Source: an uncultured Phascolarctobacterium sp. (GTDB lineage: Bacteria; Bacillota; Negativicutes; Acidaminococcales; Acidaminococcaceae). Taken from it: a DNA stretch of 32,424 nt. A model generated the notes under the pieces. The model saw only the letters and a list, made by a program, of their open reading frames with translations, searched no databases and was not told the origin of the DNA. Location: NCBI GenBank assembly GCA_937901335.1, contig CALCHC010000036.1:1-32424 (forward strand). The letters are read 5' to 3'. Position numbers and translations under genes: made by a program. Below, piece after piece: positions 7,345-14,352 of the stretch (the first letter of the stretch is position 1; every line of letters begins with the position of its first letter).

Positions 7345-7384
7345 AAAGCGTAAATGTTTCACGTGAAACATTTACGCTTTTTGT
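7345..7384 (+). terminator. Bidirectional terminator, 36-bp perfect palindrome containing parS
   Basis: Bases 7345-7362 and 7363-7380 are exactly complementary, an 18-bp stem with T-runs on both sides. It lies between two convergent genes and can stop both. The centre of the palindrome is a perfect 16-bp parS. Confidence 0.85.
7355..7370. promoter_or_regulatory. parS, ParB (Spo0J) binding site 1
   Basis: TGTTTCACGTGAAACA, the perfect palindromic form of the chromosomal parS consensus known from Bacillus subtilis and most bacteria. ParB loads here as a CTP-dependent clamp and recruits SMC. A perfect 16-mer is very unlikely by chance, and a second one lies at 13116. Confidence 0.9.
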
Positions 7385-7393
7385 TTTGTCGTC

Positions 7394-8152
7394 TTATTTT
7401 TTGATTACGTTCAAGAATGCTTTTAAACGTTCGTTGGTAGGATTGTCGAAGATTTCTTCCGGAGTACCGCAAGCTTGTACGTAACCATCTGCCATAAAGA
7501 GGACTTTAGTAGCAACTTCACGAGCAAAAGCCATTTCGTGGGTAACTACAACCATGGTCATTTTTTCTTCAGCAAGCTCACGCATAGTGCGCAGTACTTC
7601 GCCGGTAAGTTCCGGGTCAAGAGCGGAAGTAGGTTCGTCAAAGAGCATGATTGCAGGTTTCATAGCAAGAGCACGAGCAATTGCTACACGTTGTTGTTGA
7701 CCGCCACTAAGTTTGCGGGGATAAACATCACGTTTTTCAGAAAGACCTACTTTTTCCAAAAGAGCTTCTGCTTCTTTGATAACTTCTTCTTTATTGCGTT
7801 TTTGTACTTGCACGGGAGCTTCAATCAAATTTTCCAGAACGGTCATATGGGGGAACAAGTTAAATTGTTGGAACACCATACCCATTTTGCAAACGATGCG
7901 TCTGGTATCTTCGGGAGAAGCGTATTCTGCACCGTTAGCAGTTTCTTTAGCTAAGGTTTCACCATCGATGATGATGGTGCCTTTTTCAATAGTTTCCAAT
8001 TTGTTCAAGCAACGGAGCAAAGTACTTTTACCGCCACCGGAAGGACCGATTACAGCAACAACTTCGCCTTCGTTTACTTCAAGGTCAATGCCTTTGAGAA
8101 CTTCCAAGTTTTGGAACTTTTTATAAATATTGCGTGCTTCAATCTTTTTCAT
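7394..8152 (-). CDS. Polar amino acid ABC transporter, ATP-binding protein
   Basis: 252 residues, GlnQ/HisP-type ATPase that powers uptake of an amino acid together with the permease and binding protein just upstream. Walker A GPSGGGKS (36-43), Q-loop in MVFQQFNLFPHMTV, signature LSGGQ (148-152), Walker B IMLFDEP (168-174) and H-loop His205 are all intact. The ATG has AAGGAG upstream and lies 11 bases after the permease stop, so the two are co-transcribed. The substrate cannot be told from the ATPase. Confidence 0.95.
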   Translation of the reverse strand: MKKIEARNIYKKFQNLEVLKGIDLEVNEGEVVAVIGPSGGGKSTLLRCLNKLETIEKGTIIIDGETLAKETANGAEYASPEDTRRIVCKMGMVFQQFNLFPHMTVLENLIEAPVQVQKRNKEEVIKEAEALLEKVGLSEKRDVYPRKLSGGQQQRVAIARALAMKPAIMLFDEPTSALDPELTGEVLRTMRELAEEKMTMVVVTHEMAFAREVATKVLFMADGYVQACGTPEEIFDNPTNERLKAFLNVIKK

Positions 8153-8163
8153 AACAGTTCTCC

Positions 8164-8808
8164 TTATTGGTCATATCTGGAGAAGTGTTTTTCCAGATTT
8201 TCAAACAGCACAGTCAAAACCAAGGTAGCCAAGAGATAGAACACACCTGCAACGAGGAACGGGGTGATATCAAAGTCTCTTTGTACCAAGTTACGGGTGG
8301 TACGCATCAAATCGTTCATTGCTAGTACGTAAACCAAGGAAGTATCTTTAACCAAGGTAATGGTTTCGTTACTTACAGGGGGAAGTACGATGCGGAATAC
8401 TTGGGGAAGAACAATGCGGCGCATAGTTTGAGTGTAGCTCATACCTAAAGTGTGAGCAGCTTCGTATTGTCCTTTTGGAATAGCTTGGATACCTGCGCGG
8501 AAAATTTCGCAGAAGTAAGCAGCGTAGTTCAATACGAAAGCAATCATTGCTGCGGTAAAGTCATCAAAGCGGATGCCGATGGAAGGCAAGGCAAAATAGA
8601 AGAACAATAATTGCAACATCAAGGGAGTGCCACGCATTACCCATACATAAAAAGCAATGAAGTGTTTAACCAAACTCAGGTTGGAAACTCTACCGAAAGC
8701 GAGAATCAAACCCAAGGGAATACTCAATATAATGGTAAAGAAAAATACTTGGGCGGTTACTTGGCAACCAGCCAGCATTTGGGGAATAATACTAATAATG
8801 TAATCCAT
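8164..8808 (-). CDS. Polar amino acid ABC transporter, permease
   Basis: 214 residues, His/Glu/Gln/Arg/opine-type inner membrane permease with about five transmembrane helices. The EAA loop that contacts the ATPase reads EAAHTLGMSYTQTMRRIVLPQ-like (about residues 137-157). A single permease gene implies a homodimer. GGAG precedes the ATG. An intergenic hairpin separates it from the binding protein gene, and its stop codon overlaps the ribosome binding site of the ATPase gene. Confidence 0.94.
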   Translation of the reverse strand: MDYIISIIPQMLAGCQVTAQVFFFTIILSIPLGLILAFGRVSNLSLVKHFIAFYVWVMRGTPLMLQLLFFYFALPSIGIRFDDFTAAMIAFVLNYAAYFCEIFRAGIQAIPKGQYEAAHTLGMSYTQTMRRIVLPQVFRIVLPPVSNETITLVKDTSLVYVLAMNDLMRTTRNLVQRDFDITPFLVAGVFYLLATLVLTVLFENLEKHFSRYDQ

Positions 8809-8844
8809 AATAATCTCCGTTCACAGAACAGTTAAATAAACAGG

Positions 8845-8875
8845 CAAAAGGGGCGAAGAGTCTTCGTCCCTTTTG
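8845..8875 (-). terminator. Intra-operon stem-loop between binding protein and permease genes
   Basis: Bases 8845-8858 pair with 8862-8875 with one G-U, a 14-bp stem with a 3-base loop. The 3' side is not a clean T-run, so it is more likely a partial terminator or an RNA stabiliser that raises the level of binding protein over the membrane components, as is common in such operons. Confidence 0.7.
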
Positions 8876-8890
8876 GTTAAAATCTGTATC

Positions 8891-9661
8891 TTAGTATTTA
8901 GTAATGTCGGCGCCCATCCATTTTTCAGAGATTTTTTTGCAGGTGCCGTCTTTTTTCATTTCGTCGAGAACTTTGTCGATTTTGTCGCGGAGTGCGGTAT
9001 CGTCTTTACGGAATGCAACTGCTACAACTTCGTCGCCCATGGTTTCATCGAGAACTGCATATTTGCCAGGATTTTTGGTGTTGTAGTAACGAGCGAGAAC
9101 TGCGTCTACTACCATAGCGTCAACACGACCAGCGTCCATATCCATGTAAACTGCTGCGAAGTCAGGATATTTTCTGAAGTCTTTCAAGGAATCTTTCAAT
9201 GCTTTGTTTTCCGGAAGGTTGAACAGGTAATCGCCAGTAGCGTCGTCTTGAACTGCTACAACTTTGCCAGCCAAGTCAGAGATTTTTTTGATATCGGAGC
9301 CGACCGGAGTAACGATGATTTGTGCGTTAGTGATGTAAGGTTTGGACAAGCCATAAACTTTTTCACGTTCCGGGTTAACGGTGAAGCAGTTCCAGATAGC
9401 GTCGATGCGTTTGGATTTAATTTCTGCTTCTTTAGCACCCCAATCGATGGGTTTGAATTCTACTTCCATTTTCAAACGTTTGCAAGCTTCACGAGCCAAG
9501 TCGATGTCGAAGCCAACGATTTCATTTTTTTCGTTACGGAAGCCCATGGGAGCAAAGTTATCGTCCAAGCCGATTACAACTTTTTTCGGAGCGTCGTTAC
9601 CGCAAGCGGTCAACATCATTACCATTGCCAAGCTCATTAATGCCATTAATAATTTTTTCAT
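8891..9661 (-). CDS. Polar amino acid ABC transporter, substrate-binding lipoprotein
   Basis: 256 residues, bacterial extracellular solute-binding protein family 3. A lipoprotein signal peptide ends in the lipobox LTAC with Cys20. The mature start KVVIGLDDNFAPMGFRNEKNEIVGFDIDLAREACKRL is typical of the family. It captures an amino acid outside the inner membrane and hands it to the permease downstream. It is the first gene of the operon, behind a consensus promoter and a GGAGAGGGG site. The ligand is not predictable by eye; cystine, glutamine, arginine and histidine are all possible. Confidence 0.94.
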   Translation of the reverse strand: MKKLLMALMSLAMVMMLTACGNDAPKKVVIGLDDNFAPMGFRNEKNEIVGFDIDLAREACKRLKMEVEFKPIDWGAKEAEIKSKRIDAIWNCFTVNPEREKVYGLSKPYITNAQIIVTPVGSDIKKISDLAGKVVAVQDDATGDYLFNLPENKALKDSLKDFRKYPDFAAVYMDMDAGRVDAMVVDAVLARYYNTKNPGKYAVLDETMGDEVVAVAFRKDDTALRDKIDKVLDEMKKDGTCKKISEKWMGADITKY

Positions 9662-9686
9662 AACTAAAACCCCTCTCCATATTTTG

Positions 9687-9707
9687 CTTACCGCTTTCTG
9701 CGATAAG
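9687..9707 (-). other. Stem-loop in the leader of the amino acid transporter operon
   Basis: An 8-bp stem (9687-9694 with 9700-9707, one G-U on the transcript) with a 5-base loop between promoter and ribosome binding site. It has no T-run and does not match a riboswitch I know. Confidence 0.45.
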
Positions 9708-9731
9708 TGTTTTGTTATTTGGTATGAGCCT

Positions 9732-9760
9732 ATTATACTTTAGTTCGTTAAAATTGTAAA
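9732..9760 (-). promoter_or_regulatory. Promoter of the amino acid ABC operon
   Basis: On the minus strand TTTACA, 17 bases, TATAAT: one mismatch in the -35 and a perfect -10. It is divergent from the cupin promoter 20 bases away. Confidence 0.8.
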
Positions 9761-9779
9761 GTAATAAAAGCAAAATTTT

Positions 9780-9809
9780 TTAACAATTTTTTTTAGAATC
9801 GTATATAAT
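9780..9809 (+). promoter_or_regulatory. Promoter of the cupin-alr unit
   Basis: TTAACA, 18 bases (very A/T-rich), perfect TATAAT, 29 bases before the cupin start codon. Confidence 0.65.
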
Positions 9810-9838
9810 GGAGAGAAAGAATAAAGGAGGATTTCAAA

Positions 9839-10189
9839 ATGCTTTTTACTGATAGAAAAACTGACGTATGTTCCAATCGTTTTGGTGGTGACGGCGATGT
9901 TATCATCAACCATTATATCGACGAAAAAATGATTAACGATTCCATCGTTATGTATGCAGAAGTTGTTTTGAAACCTGGTTGCAATTTAGGTTACCATCAA
10001 CATACCGGCAACAGTGAAACCATCGTAGTTTTGAAAGGCACTGCTGAATATAATGATAATGGTAATAAAATGACTTTGAAAGCTGGCGACGTAGTGCATT
10101 GTCCCGATGGAGAATGGCACAGTATTGGCAATGCTAAAGATGCAACCGAAGATTTACATTTACATGCAATCGTTGCAAAAAGCAACTGA
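9839..10189 (+). CDS. Small single-domain cupin protein
   Basis: 116 residues forming one cupin barrel. Motif 1 is present as GYHQHTGNSETIVVLKG (two histidines and a glutamate, likely metal ligands) and motif 2 as GDVVHCPDGEWHSIGN with the fourth histidine. The protein is soluble and probably binds a divalent metal; whether it is an enzyme or a ligand sensor cannot be told. AAAGGAGGA lies before the ATG. It is 43 bases upstream of alr with no terminator between, so the two are probably one transcript. Confidence 0.88.
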   Translation: MLFTDRKTDVCSNRFGGDGDVIINHYIDEKMINDSIVMYAEVVLKPGCNLGYHQHTGNSETIVVLKGTAEYNDNGNKMTLKAGDVVHCPDGEWHSIGNAKDATEDLHLHAIVAKSN

Positions 10190-10232
10190 GCAAAGATTTT
10201 AGAAATTACTAATTTAGAAGGAGGAAGCTAGC

Positions 10233-11351
10233 GTGCATATAGAACGAGGCGCTTGGGCGGAAATCAATTTAGATGCCATTGCTCATAACGTACAAGTGGC
10301 GAAAGCAAATTTAAAACCGTCTACCAAACTGTGCGCAGTTGTTAAAGCTGATGCGTACGGTCATGGTGCTGTGCGTGTAGCAATTGAAGCAGCTCGTAAC
10401 GGTGCAGATTTTTTAGCGGTAGCTTTACTCCAAGAAGCGGTAAAACTTCGTGAAGCCGGAATTGATATGCCTATTTTAATCTTAGGCTCCATGCTTCCGG
10501 AAGTTGCCGATTTGGTAGTGCGTTATGATATTAGCCAAGCAGTTTTTGATGAAGAGCGCCTTTTTGCTCTGAACGAAGCTGCTCTCAAACAAAATACCAA
10601 AGCAAAAATTCACATTAAGATAGATACTGGCATGCATCGTATTGGTGTGCACGTGCGTGATGCAGGAAGCTTTGCTAAATTGGCGGCGAGTTTGCCTGGC
10701 ATTGAAATAGAAGGAACTTTCTCTCATTTTGCAACTGCTGATGGCGATGATAAAGAATATGCTGCTTACCAGTTTGGTCGTTTCCAAGAAGCACTTGCTG
10801 CTATTGAAGCAGAGGGCGTAAATCCTGGTATTCGTCATATCGCAAACAGTGCAGCGCTCACAGAACTGCAGGAATATCAAATGGATATGGTGCGTCAAGG
10901 TATTACCTTATACGGTTTGCACCCTGCCCATATGATTGACTGCTACAAAGGCTTCGAACCTGTAATGACAGTTAAAACAAAAATTTCCTTCATTAAAGAA
11001 TTACCTACTGAGGCAACTATCGGTTATGGTAGAACTTATACCTTAAACAGACCTAGCGTTATTGCAACTTTACCTATTGGTTACGCTGATGGCGTAAGCC
11101 GTAGACTTTCCAATAAAGGCTATATGTTGGTCAATGAAGAGAAAGCTCCAATTATCGGCAGGGTTTGTATGGATCAATTAATGCTTGATGTAACTGATAT
11201 TCCTGATGTGAAAATTGGGGATGAGGTTATCGTTTTTGGGGGTAGAGATTTACCTATGGAACTTGTAGCTGAATGGGCAGATACTATTTGCTATGAAGTG
11301 GTATGTGCGGTTAGTCCGCGCGTACCGCGTCATTACGTTCGTGGTAATTAA
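10233..11351 (+). CDS. alr: Alanine racemase
   Basis: 372 residues, the normal size. It interconverts L- and D-alanine with PLP in the cytoplasm and supplies D-alanine for peptidoglycan. The PLP lysine is Lys38 in VVKADAYGHG, and the second catalytic base is Tyr265 in GYGRTY, the family's standard numbering; the PIGYADGVSR and GRVCMDQ segments are also typical. The start is GTG at 10233, decided by GGAGG seven bases upstream and by the family N-terminus (ERGAWAEINLDAIAHN). The stop codon is the first three bases of a 125-bp palindromic repeat. Confidence 0.96.
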   Translation: MHIERGAWAEINLDAIAHNVQVAKANLKPSTKLCAVVKADAYGHGAVRVAIEAARNGADFLAVALLQEAVKLREAGIDMPILILGSMLPEVADLVVRYDISQAVFDEERLFALNEAALKQNTKAKIHIKIDTGMHRIGVHVRDAGSFAKLAASLPGIEIEGTFSHFATADGDDKEYAAYQFGRFQEALAAIEAEGVNPGIRHIANSAALTELQEYQMDMVRQGITLYGLHPAHMIDCYKGFEPVMTVKTKISFIKELPTEATIGYGRTYTLNRPSVIATLPIGYADGVSRRLSNKGYMLVNEEKAPIIGRVCMDQLMLDVTDIPDVKIGDEVIVFGGRDLPMELVAEWADTICYEVVCAVSPRVPRHYVRGN

Positions 11352-11473
11352 AACTTGCTATAAGCACCATCTAACTTTGTTGTCATAAAATTGCTTGCTC
11401 GACGTACGCCAAGTACGCCTTCGCGGCACAATTTTATTCCGCCTCGTTATCTGGCACTTCTAACAAGTTTTTA
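11349..11473. repeat. 125-bp dispersed imperfect palindrome, copy 1
   Basis: The whole element is an imperfect inverted repeat: its left end TAAAACTTGCTATAAGCA pairs with the right end around CTTCTAACAAGTTTTTA, and inner arms ATAAAATTG / CAATTTTAT pair too. The centre is the conserved CGTACGCCAAGTACGC (11403-11418), able to fold as a 5-bp stem with a 5-base loop. A second copy of identical length lies at 30346-30470 with the core at the same offset. It carries no ORF. It starts with the stop codon of alr. Confidence 0.75.
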
Positions 11474-11477
11474 TATG

Positions 11478-11516
11478 AAATAAAGCACATTGCGAAATCA
11501 ATCGCAATGTGCTTTT
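11478..11516. terminator. Bidirectional terminator between alr and the ssu-type operon
   Basis: A 14-bp perfect stem (11482-11495 with 11502-11515) with a 6-base loop; TTTTTGT follows on the plus strand and TTTATTT on the minus strand. It sits between convergent units. Confidence 0.9.
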
Positions 11517-11530
11517 TGTCGTCTCAAACG

Positions 11531-12316
11531 TCATTTCCAAGGAATCGCTTTGCGTTCCAAGAATTGCAGTATTAAATTGAAGACTAATCCCAAAAGTGAA
11601 AGGACGATTACGCCAGCCATAAGTCTATCTGTAATCATCAGGTCACCGTAGTGGAGGATGAGAGCACCAATGCCAACTTGTGCTGCAATCATTTCTGCAG
11701 CAACGAGGAGCAAAAGAGAAGTGCCTGCTGCCAAACGCAAGCCTGCAAAAATCATAGGCAGAGCGTTGGGGAGTACAACACTTTTCATTGTCATCCACCA
11801 GCTAGCGTTAAAGCTTGCTGCAACTTTTAGGAGTAAGGTATCTACATTTTTTACACCGCTGTAAGTGTTCATTGCTACAGGGAAGAACACGCCCAAAGCG
11901 ATGATGGTTACTTTAGAAAGTTCGCCAATGCCAAGCCACAGTATGAACAAGGGGAGCAAGGCGATTTTCGGAATGGGGTAAATAGCGTTGACGATAGGAG
12001 TGCCAATTTTATCCATCAGGGCGGAAGTGCCGGTAACAAGTCCAACTGCCAAGCCTACTAAGCTACCGATGAAGAAGCCTGCTAAAATTCTGTAAAGGCT
12101 TGCTGCAAGGCTCACACCAATTTCGCCATCAGCAATCATTTGTAGTAAAGCGCTGATGATGGCGGTAGGAGCAGGCAAGAAAAGTGAAGAGACTATTCCA
12201 CTTTGGCAGATAAGTTCCCAAATGGCAAGTAAGCACAAAATGGAAACAATGGATACCCAATTTGGGTAGCTCTTTTGCCAACTGGTCATGCGGCTTACGA
12301 CTTTGTACTCATTCAT
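11531..12316 (-). CDS. SsuC/TauC-type ABC transporter permease
   Basis: 261 residues, inner membrane permease of the nitrate/sulfonate/taurine importer class with about six transmembrane helices. The EAA-type loop is KVAASFNASWWMTMKSVVLPNALP followed by the PMIFAGLRLAAGTSLLLLVAAEM segment typical of SsuC. Its start overlaps the end of the upstream ATPase gene by eight bases, so the two are translationally coupled. The substrate is not determined by sequence; aliphatic sulfonates, taurine, thiamine precursors and others use this class. Confidence 0.92.
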   Translation of the reverse strand: MNEYKVVSRMTSWQKSYPNWVSIVSILCLLAIWELICQSGIVSSLFLPAPTAIISALLQMIADGEIGVSLAASLYRILAGFFIGSLVGLAVGLVTGTSALMDKIGTPIVNAIYPIPKIALLPLFILWLGIGELSKVTIIALGVFFPVAMNTYSGVKNVDTLLLKVAASFNASWWMTMKSVVLPNALPMIFAGLRLAAGTSLLLLVAAEMIAAQVGIGALILHYGDLMITDRLMAGVIVLSLLGLVFNLILQFLERKAIPWK

Positions 12317-13097
12317 TGTCGTTCACCTCCATTAAGGCAGCGCGAGCATCACTACTGATATGTTCCCAAATAATGCGGATGAACTCAGCAATTTCTTCTG
12401 CGTGTTCAGGCTTATCGCGATCAGCACGGGGAATGTCGATGGCGAGAACTTTGCTGATTTTACCGGGACGTCTGCTGAGCAGAACAACTCTATCTGCAAG
12501 CATTACCGCTTCCTGAATGTTATGGGTAACGTACAGGGTGGTGAGGCGAGTTTTCTCCCAAAGGGTTACGAGTTCTTCCTGCATGATGGTTCTGGTTTGA
12601 GCATCAAGTGCAGAAAAGGGTTCGTCCATCAGAAGAATGTCAGGTTCAATAGCGAGAGCACGAGCAATGCCTACACGTTGGCGCATACCACCGCTTAATT
12701 GGTGGGGGTAAGATTTTTCAAAACCTTTTAAGCCAACAAGTTCAATGTAGTGAGCAATGCGCTCCTTGCGTTTATCCACAGGGAAACCTTCTGCTTCCAA
12801 GCCAAAGGCAACGTTTTCTGCGACGCTTCGCCAAGGGAACAAGCCTGTTTCTTGAAAGACAATGCTCATTCTCGGTTGGTAGTTACTTTCAACTTCCGTA
12901 AACTTAATGGTGCCACTGGTTGGGTCTAAAAGACCTGCTGCCAAATTGAGCAGTGTACTTTTACCGCAACCGGAAGGACCTACAAGCGCAACGAACTCTT
13001 CCTTATTTATAGTAAGGTTGATGTTTTGCAGAACGGGAAGTGTTTTACCTTGAGGTGTTTTAAATTCTTTGCTAATTTTTTCAATAACTAATTTCAT
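12309..13097 (-). CDS. SsuB/TauB-type ABC transporter ATP-binding protein
   Basis: 262 residues. Walker A GPSGCGKS (40-47), Q-loop VFQETGLFPWRSV, signature LSGGMRQR (134-141), Walker B ILLMDEP (154-160) and a LYVTHNIQEAV H-loop are all present, as in SsuB and TauB. It couples ATP hydrolysis to uptake through the downstream permease. AGGAA lies before the ATG. The 36-base gap to the upstream binding protein gene holds a perfect parS site. Confidence 0.94.
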   Translation of the reverse strand: MKLVIEKISKEFKTPQGKTLPVLQNINLTINKEEFVALVGPSGCGKSTLLNLAAGLLDPTSGTIKFTEVESNYQPRMSIVFQETGLFPWRSVAENVAFGLEAEGFPVDKRKERIAHYIELVGLKGFEKSYPHQLSGGMRQRVGIARALAIEPDILLMDEPFSALDAQTRTIMQEELVTLWEKTRLTTLYVTHNIQEAVMLADRVVLLSRRPGKISKVLAIDIPRADRDKPEHAEEIAEFIRIIWEHISSDARAALMEVNDNE

Positions 13098-13115
13098 AAG
13101 TGTTCCTAAATAAAT

Positions 13116-13131
13116 TGTTTCACGTGAAACA
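13116..13131. promoter_or_regulatory. parS, ParB (Spo0J) binding site 2
   Basis: TGTTTCACGTGAAACA, identical to the site at 7355-7370, two bases from the stop codon of the binding protein gene and inside an operon. The flanks differ from site 1 (no extended palindrome), so the shared 16 bases are the conserved unit. Confidence 0.9.
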
Positions 13132-13133
13132 TT

Positions 13134-14150
13134 TTATTTCATTGCTTTTTCGAGGAAGGAAGTGTTCGCTACGTCTTTCGCTTCAAGTTCTCCTTTAAGC
13201 ATACCGTGAGAAGCGTACCATTCAATTTGAGTTGCAATGTCGCTGCTCAAAAGTTTGCCGTCGCGGTCAATGTAGGGCAAGCCAAGTTTGATATCTTCTA
13301 CAGGTGCTTTAACATATTTGGAAACGATAGAAACTACTTCGTCCAATTGTTTAGCATCTTTTTTAGCGATAGCAGCATCGTAGTAATAGTTAACTGCTTT
13401 GTTGTAAGCTTTCATAAAACGAACTGCAGCGTCTTCGTTTTTTACGAAGTTAGGCGCATAGAACACTGCGGAAGTTTGATAGGGGATAAGGTCACCAACT
13501 TGGACAACCATTTTGCCGTAACCTGCGCGTTGTACTTTGCTGATGTTGGGTTCGTTTAAAATAGCAGCGTCAATTTGTTTGCTTTCGAGGGCTGCCATAA
13601 CTGCACTTAATTTTCCAAGGGGAATAAGTTGGACGTCATCAAGGTTCATGCCTTTAGTTTCCAACATTCTACCAATCATGTAGTGGAAGGTGCTGCCTTT
13701 TTGGGTAATGCCAACACGTTTACCTTTGAGGGCTTCCAAAGAAGTTACACCCTTAGCGTAGTTGTCAGCAGTAACGATAAGTGCAGAAGAGGAGTAACCT
13801 TTTTGTTCACGACCTTTGTCTGCAACGATGGCGAGTTTTTGTCCGCTTGCTGCCATGTTAAAAAGGCTGGCGGTAATACCGGTAGCACCAACGTCTACTT
13901 GAGAAGAAGCAGTTGCTACTGCAATGGGATGAGCGGCGTCGAACCATTGGGGTTCAACTTGCAGGTTTTCTTCCGCAAAGAAACCTTTATCCATAGCGAT
14001 AAAGAGCGGTGCGCTACTGGTTAAACGCAGGAGCGCCATGCTTACTTTGGTTTTTTCTTTAGTTTGGGCAGGAGCTGCTTTCTTTTCGCCGCCACAGCCA
14101 AGAGCTAATAACATACATAAAGCGGTTAAGATAATAACTAATTTCTTCAT
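13134..14150 (-). CDS. SsuA/NMT1-type ABC transporter substrate-binding lipoprotein
   Basis: 338 residues with a lipoprotein signal peptide (MKKLVIILTALCMLLALGC, lipobox Cys19). The body matches the sulfonate/nitrate/taurine binding-protein class: APLFIAMDKGFFAEENLQVE near the N-terminus, GATGITASLFNMAASGQ, LKGKRVGITQKGSTFHYM and DAAILNEPNISK. It captures the substrate outside the inner membrane for the permease/ATPase pair downstream. First gene of the operon; AAAGGA is the ribosome binding site and TAAAAT (14200-14205, minus) a possible -10 without a good -35. The ligand is unknown; no desulfonation genes are nearby. Confidence 0.92.
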   Translation of the reverse strand: MKKLVIILTALCMLLALGCGGEKKAAPAQTKEKTKVSMALLRLTSSAPLFIAMDKGFFAEENLQVEPQWFDAAHPIAVATASSQVDVGATGITASLFNMAASGQKLAIVADKGREQKGYSSSALIVTADNYAKGVTSLEALKGKRVGITQKGSTFHYMIGRMLETKGMNLDDVQLIPLGKLSAVMAALESKQIDAAILNEPNISKVQRAGYGKMVVQVGDLIPYQTSAVFYAPNFVKNEDAAVRFMKAYNKAVNYYYDAAIAKKDAKQLDEVVSIVSKYVKAPVEDIKLGLPYIDRDGKLLSSDIATQIEWYASHGMLKGELEAKDVANTSFLEKAMK

Positions 14151-14312
14151 TATATATACATCCTTTCCGAAATTTTAAAAATAGTTTTAATCCATTTTAC
14201 ACTATCTGCCAAAGGCTTGCACGAACTTTGTAAAAATAGATGTATGAAAGTTTTAAAAGAGTGCAAAATATAACGGATGAAACGTTTTCGCCTATCATAT
14301 AATTTCTGCTGA

Positions 14313-14321
14313 TGATATAAT
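14313..14321 (+). promoter_or_regulatory. Extended -10 promoter of the secreted protein gene
   Basis: TGATATAAT, a perfect -10 with the TG extension, 32 bases before the start codon. No good -35 is seen at 16-18 bases, which is usual for extended -10 promoters. Confidence 0.5.
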
Positions 14322-14352
14322 GTTAATAGAATTTTGGGAAGGAGCGTGTCTC

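Noticed and set aside
8873..9640. Plus-strand open frame of 255 codons opposite the amino acid binding protein gene
   Set aside because: Shadow of a gene with a clear lipoprotein signal and family 3 motifs.
313..9661. Long run of minus-strand genes as a single operon or island
   Set aside because: Several internal terminators and promoters split it into independent units, and composition is uniform.
11349..11473. Insertion sequence or its remnant at the 125-bp repeat
   Set aside because: No ORF, no transposase fragment and no clear target duplication; the full-length palindrome argues for a REP/MITE-like or structural RNA element instead.
12772..12780. Perfect DnaA box TTATCCACA
   Set aside because: Single copy inside the coding sequence of an ABC ATPase, with no cluster or A/T-rich unwinding element nearby. 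A lone 9-mer is expected by chance; it does not make an origin, despite the parS sites.
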